Origin: Acanthaster planci
Lineage: Eukaryota; Echinodermata; Asteroidea; Valvatida; Acanthasteridae
Direction of reading: 5' to 3'
NCBI RefSeq assembly: GCF_001949145.1
Contig: NW_019091608.1
Span: 78,607-132,502, forward strand
DNA length: 53,896 nucleotides
Shown: positions 41,601 through 47,600 of the stretch, one piece after another
Numbering within the stretch: position 1 is the stretch's first letter
How the letters are laid out: each line of letters opens with the position of its first letter
Made by a program: the position numbers and the translations under genes
Notes under the pieces: generated by a model
What the model was told of the DNA's origin: nothing
Seen by the model: the letters and a program-made list of their open reading frames with translations, nothing else
The model's database searches: none

Positions 41601-44600
41601 TTTAGATGGTCAGATGGCACTCCCTTGAATGTTGGTTCTACATCTTGGCGTAATGGCCAGCCTGACAACATTGATGATGACTGTGTTGTTATTGAATCTG
41701 AAGGTAAAAAAGTGGTCTGTTCTGAAAATCACTCCTCCATAAATCTGCAGGTGTCAACCAAGTCAAATCTTTGTTTTCATTAATCCAAATTTGAGTCAAC
41801 AAGAGTGGTATATTTTTCGAATTTTTTTCTTCCCCCCCATATGTTTCTGCTTCTAAACTAACGCTAGTGTGCTACCATTATGTTTCAGATAGTCGTTCTA
41901 TAAATTAGGGGTCCAATTTTTTGTGTACCCCGTCACATTTGACATAGGATTTTGTTAGTTCACATATTTTCTAATTTCCAACTGAATTAATGCAAACTAC
42001 CTGCCTGACAACTAGTAATAGTTTGAAATCGATTTCAGTTATTTTTCCATGTCAAACAACAAAGGTCAGACATAACAGGAACGCAAAATGTCACACTTTG
42101 GGATTCCAAATTTATAGAATGACACATACACTGTATACTTAGCAGATAGTTCCCTTATCTTCATTTTAGGCACTGCTACATTGTGGAATGACATCAATTG
42201 TGGCCTATCACGTCCCTTTATTTGCAAAAAGCCAATCGATTCTGGAGGCTTACCAACTCCTGGGACAACACAAGATCCTAGAGGAGCATGTAAAGGTGAT
42301 GAGAGTCGTATCGGAAGCCATTGTTATAAACTTGTTTTGGAACCCCAGAATTGGGAATCTGCTCGTGATGAATGTTCAAAGCTTGGACGAAATGGTGATT
42401 TGGCGTCTGTACCCATCTATGCTGTGCAAGGTAAGATTTCAAATGACCAAGCTCACATTTATCAAATAAACTTGACTAGAAAATCTGTGACTGCCATAGC
42501 AATGAGCTGGCACTATACCAAGTCCAGTTAAACAATGACAGCCCTCCTGTTGGTCATTGTTTGTATGAGTGGTTTCCTCCTTGCCACCTGGGAAAATCAC
42601 TTGGTTAAGCTCCATACTCAGAAGGCCAGTTGGTCGATACCAATTTTGGTCAGTTTTTTTGACCAACAAAAATGCAACTAAAGTAGTCTAACAAACTTAA
42701 AATGTTGCAGAGCCCTAACAAAAGTGGAATGAATTCAACCTGAAAACTTTGTGAAGGTTTTACCTCTTTTTTAAGACTTTTTTTTCAATCATGTGGTGTT
42801 ACCATGGTAATGCTGTCACTGGTCATTTGCAGTATCCCTATGGCAGAAAGCATTATGATAAACCACATGTATTGTACAGAACCACTGTTCTGTGACAGTC
42901 GCACTATACAAAACCCAACACAGTACTTCCTGCCATTAAAGGAGGGGCCATCAGGAGTGTCCAGTGGAACGTTGCTAGATTTGTCTCTATTCTGCCGTCA
43001 GTGAGAAATGGTATATATCTCTGAATGCTGAATATGTTTTTAACAAGATATAATCCTTCTATTATACAGCCTTGATTGCCTCTCTAGTAAAGTATGCCCC
43101 AGTGGACAACATTTGGCTTGGAATGACCTCTAAGATGCCTGCCAGTAATTTTGTCAGAGAATTCCACTGGGTTGACGGCAGCAGCTTGACCTTTACTAAT
43201 TGGGGATCAGGACAACCTAGTTTATCAATCAGTCAGGTGTGTTGACATATGTAACTTTCTTTCTATCTCTTGCTCTCTCTTGCTACCGGTATCTCTTTCT
43301 GGCTAGCCTTAGTGTATCAACTCAGTGAGATAGTTATTGTGTGCCTTTAGCAATATCTCTTAAAAATTGGGATCCAAACAACCAGTACATTTTCAACCCA
43401 TAAGGTTTGGTTTGAGCATAGGATATTTTTAGCTTTAGAGTAAACTCTCAATAACTGAAAATTGGTTATCTCGAAGACATTCTCCATTCCTGCCAAAAGA
43501 ATAGGCTTTTATGTCCAAAAATTCATCCATAACTTGAAATGCCCACACCACTGCAGTTAACTCAAAGTTTTTGAGGGGCCCAATCCAAAAAGACCACCGC
43601 CAAATCACTGATGAGTGGAAAAGAACTCAAGACTTAAGTACGAGTCATTTCTGTAGACCGCACTTCATCTTTTTAGCATTAGGAAACAAGCGTGCTTGCT
43701 GCCAGTGCCATCATAATCGACTCATCGTGACCATGGCCTTAACAAAGCCTGGCTTTCAAGCGAGCCTGATTGCTATCACAGCCCAAATGTAGCCCATACG
43801 CTTGCAGTCCAATTGAAAAATTATGGTGGCCATGTGATGTACTGCACTGAAACAAGCTTTGTATGTGCTGCAGCTACAGCCTGGCTGCCGCCTGCCTAAA
43901 TACAGCTATCACGTACTTCTTATACATGCTGACTGCCAATCCCAGCCAATATGTAGACACAATTTACATGCATTCCCAGCGCGGTGCTGGAAATGCACTG
44001 TTTTCCGCCGCATGTTTCACACAAATTTGTTTTAAAAAGGTTAAAAAGGAAAGGTGAGGAATGAAAAGACAAACAAAAACACACAAACAATATATGTTTT
44101 TTACACTCAAATATTTTTAATGTAAAATGGTGCGCCCTCAAGCACTTTAAAAGGAATGATATGATCATGTGGCCAAACAGGAAGGCCCTGGCCAAGCAAC
44201 ACAGGGCTGTGCACATTGTGTTGTGGTGTGCGCCAAAAGAAAGAACTGTTACAAAAAGTGCACAGTTTTGTGTTTTATGTTTTATTTATCAGTAGAATAA
44301 ACGATTTACGGAATAAACACATGAAACCTCAGCAAACTGATGATTTTTAGAAGAAATTTATTCTTGAATATAAGGAGATAATCCCTTATAACGTCTCCAA
44401 TAGCCACCATACGGGCAAGTAAGGTTGCTTGTGCACTGTGCGTTAGCTCAAAATCGTTAGCTCAAATTCTGGATTACTCACATTTTTTATTCATTCCCCT
44501 AATGAGGTTCGTGTTATTGAGAGTTTACTGTATTTCGCAGATGAATACAGCTCAGTGTACTGCACATGAGTTAGCAATGAAGATTCATTCAAACATGACA

Positions 44601-47600
44601 CTTCTGGCAGTGTGAAATAATTGTCTTCTGATTAGGTTGTGTATACTGTAAACCTTTTTGCTGTAACATATCAAAGGTATAGTTGTATTCATGAATGATT
44701 ATTTACTTCACATAAAATAATTAAATTTTACAGGATAGCTGTGTCAAGATGTTAACTGATCCAGATGAACCAGGTGAATGGTATGATGATAAGTGTGACA
44801 AAGTGTATTCATACATCTGCAAATATGACTTGGGTAAGTTAATGCTTTTACTGGACGGATATAGAAATTTGAGTCTCTATTTTGATGAGCTAGATTGAGT
44901 TGATATCTTGCTTCATGTTATTTTCTCAAAATGACTTTTATTTTATCTATTAACTTCATAAACTACCGCATGTACTGAGGCAAGCAATAACATCATAAGC
45001 TTTGAAGCTTTTCATGGTGAAGGTGGCAAAGCAGGTATAGAGGTTTGGGGTAGCACCACTAAAGGATATCTTTTTCAGAGCATGTGTGCTTCTGAATCTA
45101 TTTTTTTTAGACTACAGATGGTCAGAAAGATATCCATGGTGCTACTGCAAACCTTTATGCCAAAATAACATCAGAAGTTCTATTGTAATCCATTCCAACG
45201 AAATACAACTGGTATTTCTTTTTATATTTTTCATTTGTGCTGTTACTGATAAAGTTGATTTTGAGTTTTGTTCAAGTCTGTCTGTTTACAGCTTAATCTT
45301 TTATTTAGTACCTACAAATGACAAGACGCTATTGAAAGAAATTAGCTGGTCATTAGAAAGGGAATTGCTGTTAGGATGTAGAAGATTCCTCATCAATTAC
45401 ACTTATCTTGTCTGCTTGAACAGATCCAAATGCTGGACCACAACCACCAGTCTCTTTTGCACCTTGCCCAAGCAGCTTTGTAGGCACACCGCCATCATGT
45501 TTCAGGATTGAAGAGACAGAACGTCCCTTTTCTACTGCCTTGGATGGGTGTGAAGCCGTTGGTGGCATTCTAGCCCCAGTCATGGATGGCTATGAGAATG
45601 CCTTCATTGAGCTACTTATGTACAATAGCGGTATCAAATCATTATGGGTTGGTCTTCGTGCAGATGATGTGAGTCACCTATCTCTTATTATGCAGACTGT
45701 ATAGGACCATCAGGAATACGAAAATGGTTACATTTCAGCTGTAACTAAACCCTCTAAAGTAGCAATAAATTACATGTACTCACAATTAGTGGACTGAATC
45801 ATTTCAATATTACACTTGAATCTCCTTTTGCAACTCACTGAACTTTCTGATCATGGTACTATTGTAGATTGAGCCTACTATGTAAAATCAAATTCATTCT
45901 CAGTCAAGCTTGCTGGAAAGCATTTTGCAAATGGGTTAGTGTTAGGCACTGAAGTGAGTTTTCAAATCTGCTTAATAAAGGGGTGATTAAATATATTCCA
46001 GCACCCTCATCCAAAATATCAGGGTGCTTTGCAGCATTTCCTGTTCTTTGTTTGGACTACTGGCATGAATTCAGAAAGAACAGCAGCAGATCCAGGATTC
46101 ATTAACTTACAGGGATACAGTGAAACTCATGGGCCATTACCCACTCTTATCTCCCTGATTTTATGTACTTTAATAAACCTGACCTACACGTACTTCATCA
46201 AGATGCAATTTTGCAAGCATAGGCTGTTTTATACTTCAAACTGCTCTGTGTCATAGACATTCTGGACAAGACATACCAGTTAGTTCATATGATAAAGTCT
46301 ACTCTAAGACACATCCTTAATCAAATAGAATCTTGTATTGCAATTGGTTTAACATATACTTACTCCATGACAATTTTGACTTAAACTCTGTGTTTAAAGA
46401 CTCAACGTTCTTATGTTTCTACCATAGAGTACTTCAAGCAAGTATGAATGGACTGCTGAACAGTGGCCCATACAATACATCAACTGGGCATACGGAGAAC
46501 CTTCTCTTGTGCAGGGATGTGTTGCATCCGTTTACTCTGAAGGTTGGAAGTCAGTGGATTGCTCAAGTGCTAGACCTTCTTTGTGCAGATCCAAAACAGG
46601 CAAGCAGAACTTTACATTCAGAAGTTGTAGCTTCATTAAAGTAGCATTAATGACTTTCTGTGTCTTCCTAAGTTTGACTTTATGCATGATATGATGTGTA
46701 TAATATCAAATTCACCCATTTCTATAACAAAGAAAAGAATTGTCCAGTTTTCTCATTTATTTACAAAGAGGTCCTCACAATTTTACAACTAATCCAACAG
46801 GCAATGGAGCTGTGGTTTACAAAACTTTGTACTACCTAGGTTTGTAACATAGAATGTTAGGTATGAAGAGTAATCAGATGTGATGACTGGACTTTAAAGT
46901 CACTTTCATACTATCTAAGTGTGCAGATTGTTTGACATTCATGAAGCAAAATTGTTCAAAAAAGGAACTGTACCAAATTTCTTAGCTGTTCACAAAAGTA
47001 GTAGTTGTTTGAACAAGTCAAAAACCAATATGACTGAAGTACAGTTTCTTTGTTTCTCTACAATAAGTTAAAAGTGGAAGCAGGTGAAAATACTTGTGTG
47101 TGCCTCTTCAAATCCAACTCCATTAAGTTGAAAATGTAGTATTTCAATGAAAAGATTTGCATATTTAAATTTCAATTTATTGAACTTTTTTTTTCAAGCT
47201 CTGAATAAAATGACTTGTCATCCTTTTCAATATTACTTCCTGTTTGATCAAAGCAGTCCAGTTCTCAGTCTGCAGTACCATTAGTGTTTATTGCATATTT
47301 TGTTTTATTATTATTATTAGTTTATTTTAAAACAAAAACATTGCAGCCAAAGGCTGAATTGCATTTCATGTACATCGTAAAAAACATTTAAAATCTACAA
47401 TGTGTAGGAAAATTAAAATATTCAAATTATATGGTAATACTTTTATAGATAAAATGGACATTTACACAACTAACCCTGCCAGCACAACTAGGCCAAAAAG
47501 GGCCTGAACATTAAACAAGTTAGTGAAGTTAAAAAAGGAAGACCGTACTATATGGTAATAAACTAATTACAATTAAATATTTCTTGTCTTTAACCAACAG

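Larger units (their letters stand above)
38287..41605. other. Long intron inside CTLD7
   Basis: 3.3 kb holding a minisatellite (38858-39340), a LINE remnant (39.9-40.25 kb) and SINE-like Pol III box sequences (40.64-40.9 kb). A G homopolymer and an AT-rich tract lie at 38414-38530. No exon seen. Confidence 0.65.

Noticed and set aside
45110-45180. Possible extra exon (RWSERYPWCYC) after CTLD8
   Set aside because: It lacks CTLD spacing, and inclusion would separate CTLD8 and CTLD9 with unrelated sequence; the model without it is already in frame.
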